Shown here: positions 7,166 to 7,462 of the stretch, in pieces
Position numbering within the stretch: the first letter of the stretch is position 1
Layout of the letters: each line of letters starts with the position of its first letter
Assembly (NCBI GenBank): GCA_027064405.1
Contig: JAMOPP010000171.1
Coordinates: forward strand, 1 to 7,462
Reading direction: 5' to 3'
DNA from: Desulfurellales bacterium
GTDB lineage: Bacteria > Campylobacterota_A > Desulfurellia > Desulfurellales > Hippeaceae
Length of the DNA: 7,462 nt
The notes under the pieces: generated by a model
Seen by the model: the letters and a program-made list of their open reading frames with translations, nothing else
Database searches by the model: none
Told to the model about the DNA's origin: nothing
Made by a program: the position numbers and the translations under genes

Positions 7166-7462
7166 TTGAAGAGGTTGACATAAAACCTATAGACAAAGAA
7201 AAGATAAATAAATTTATAGAGTTTTTATTTGAATATACGAAAAAAGATGCATCTTTGGAACTTAATCTGCTTTTTGGTGACGATGACAGAATTTGTGAAT
7301 TAAATAAAGCATTCAGGGGAAAAAATGAGCCTACAAATATATTGAGTTTTTACGGATATGAAGGTAACATACTCGGTGATATTGCTATTTCTGTGGACAC
7401 ATTGAAAAAAGAGGCTTTAGAAAAAAAGATTGATATTGAAGAATACACCTTATTTTTAATAG
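7150..7462 (+). CDS. ybeY: YbeY, endoribonuclease for rRNA maturation, 3'-partial, probable ATT start
   Basis: The N-terminal 104 codons of the UPF0054/YbeY family, a zinc-dependent single-strand endoribonuclease involved in 16S rRNA 3'-end maturation and ribosome quality control. Recognised by LNKAFRGKNEPTNILSF (FRGK from residue 55, PTNILSF at 61-67) and LGDIAIS (from residue 75). The zinc-binding H-x3-H-x5-H motif lies beyond the window edge. The frame is open from 7126, just after a TAG at 7123-7125. It contains no ATG, GTG or TTG before the TTG at 7255, which would delete about 35 residues of the first strand and helix. The ATT at 7150 sits at ideal distance from GGAGGAGG and gives a family-length N-terminus, INTTIIEEVD, so I take it as the start; ATA 7162 and ATT 7165 are less well placed. 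The gene overlaps the upstream membrane HD gene by 16 nt. Confidence 0.88.
   Translation, partial: MNTTIIEEVDIKPIDKEKINKFIEFLFEYTKKDASLELNLLFGDDDRICELNKAFRGKNEPTNILSFYGYEGNILGDIAISVDTLKKEALEKKIDIEEYTLFLI

Noticed and set aside
7174..7179. TTGACA hexamer early in ybeY
   Set aside because: No acceptable -10 hexamer occurs 16-18 bases downstream; it encodes part of the N-terminal YbeY strand.

Overview
The window is a stretch of AT-rich bacterial chromosome (roughly one third G+C by eye) coding on one strand only. It carries seven tightly packed genes in the order miaB (5' end missing) - DUF151 'bifunctional nuclease' protein - dGTPase-like HD hydrolase - pmbA/tldE - guaA - membrane HD phosphodiesterase (PgpH/YqfF type) - ybeY (3' end missing). 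All are housekeeping families. There are no tRNAs, rRNAs, mobile elements, CRISPR arrays or intergenic stretches of any size. The AT richness and the mix of families would fit a member of Deferribacterota or a similar deep-branching, Gram-negative-like lineage. That placement is a recollection-based guess and cannot be settled from this sequence alone.

Layout: positions 1-680 encode the C-terminal part of MiaB (end of the radical-SAM domain plus TRAM). 677-1108 is a small, divergent DUF151 protein. 1099-2121 is a complete dGTPase-type HD hydrolase. 2121-3431 is PmbA/TldE. 3434-4954 is GMP synthase. 4955-7165 is an eight-helix membrane protein with an extracytoplasmic domain and a cytoplasmic HD domain. 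7150 to the window edge is the N-terminal half of the rRNA-processing endonuclease YbeY. The six junctions are overlaps of 4, 10, 1 and about 16 nt, one gap of 2 nt and one direct abutment. The whole window therefore looks like the interior of a single translationally coupled operon, with promoter and terminator outside it.

Functionally the cluster joins RNA maturation (miaB, ybeY), purine nucleotide metabolism and signalling (guaA, the dGTPase-like enzyme, the probable cyclic-dinucleotide phosphodiesterase) and a peptide-processing factor (pmbA). The pgpH-ybeY pair is a familiar neighbourhood in many bacteria, where phoH often sits just upstream; here guaA occupies that place.

I found no convincing undescribed system. 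The points most worth a second look are: ybeY has no ATG, GTG or TTG near its expected start and seems to begin at an ATT behind a very strong GGAGGAGG ribosome-binding site; the dGTPase-like protein has Trp where I expect a conserved Asn; and the naive longest-ORF starts of pmbA and guaA should be shortened.
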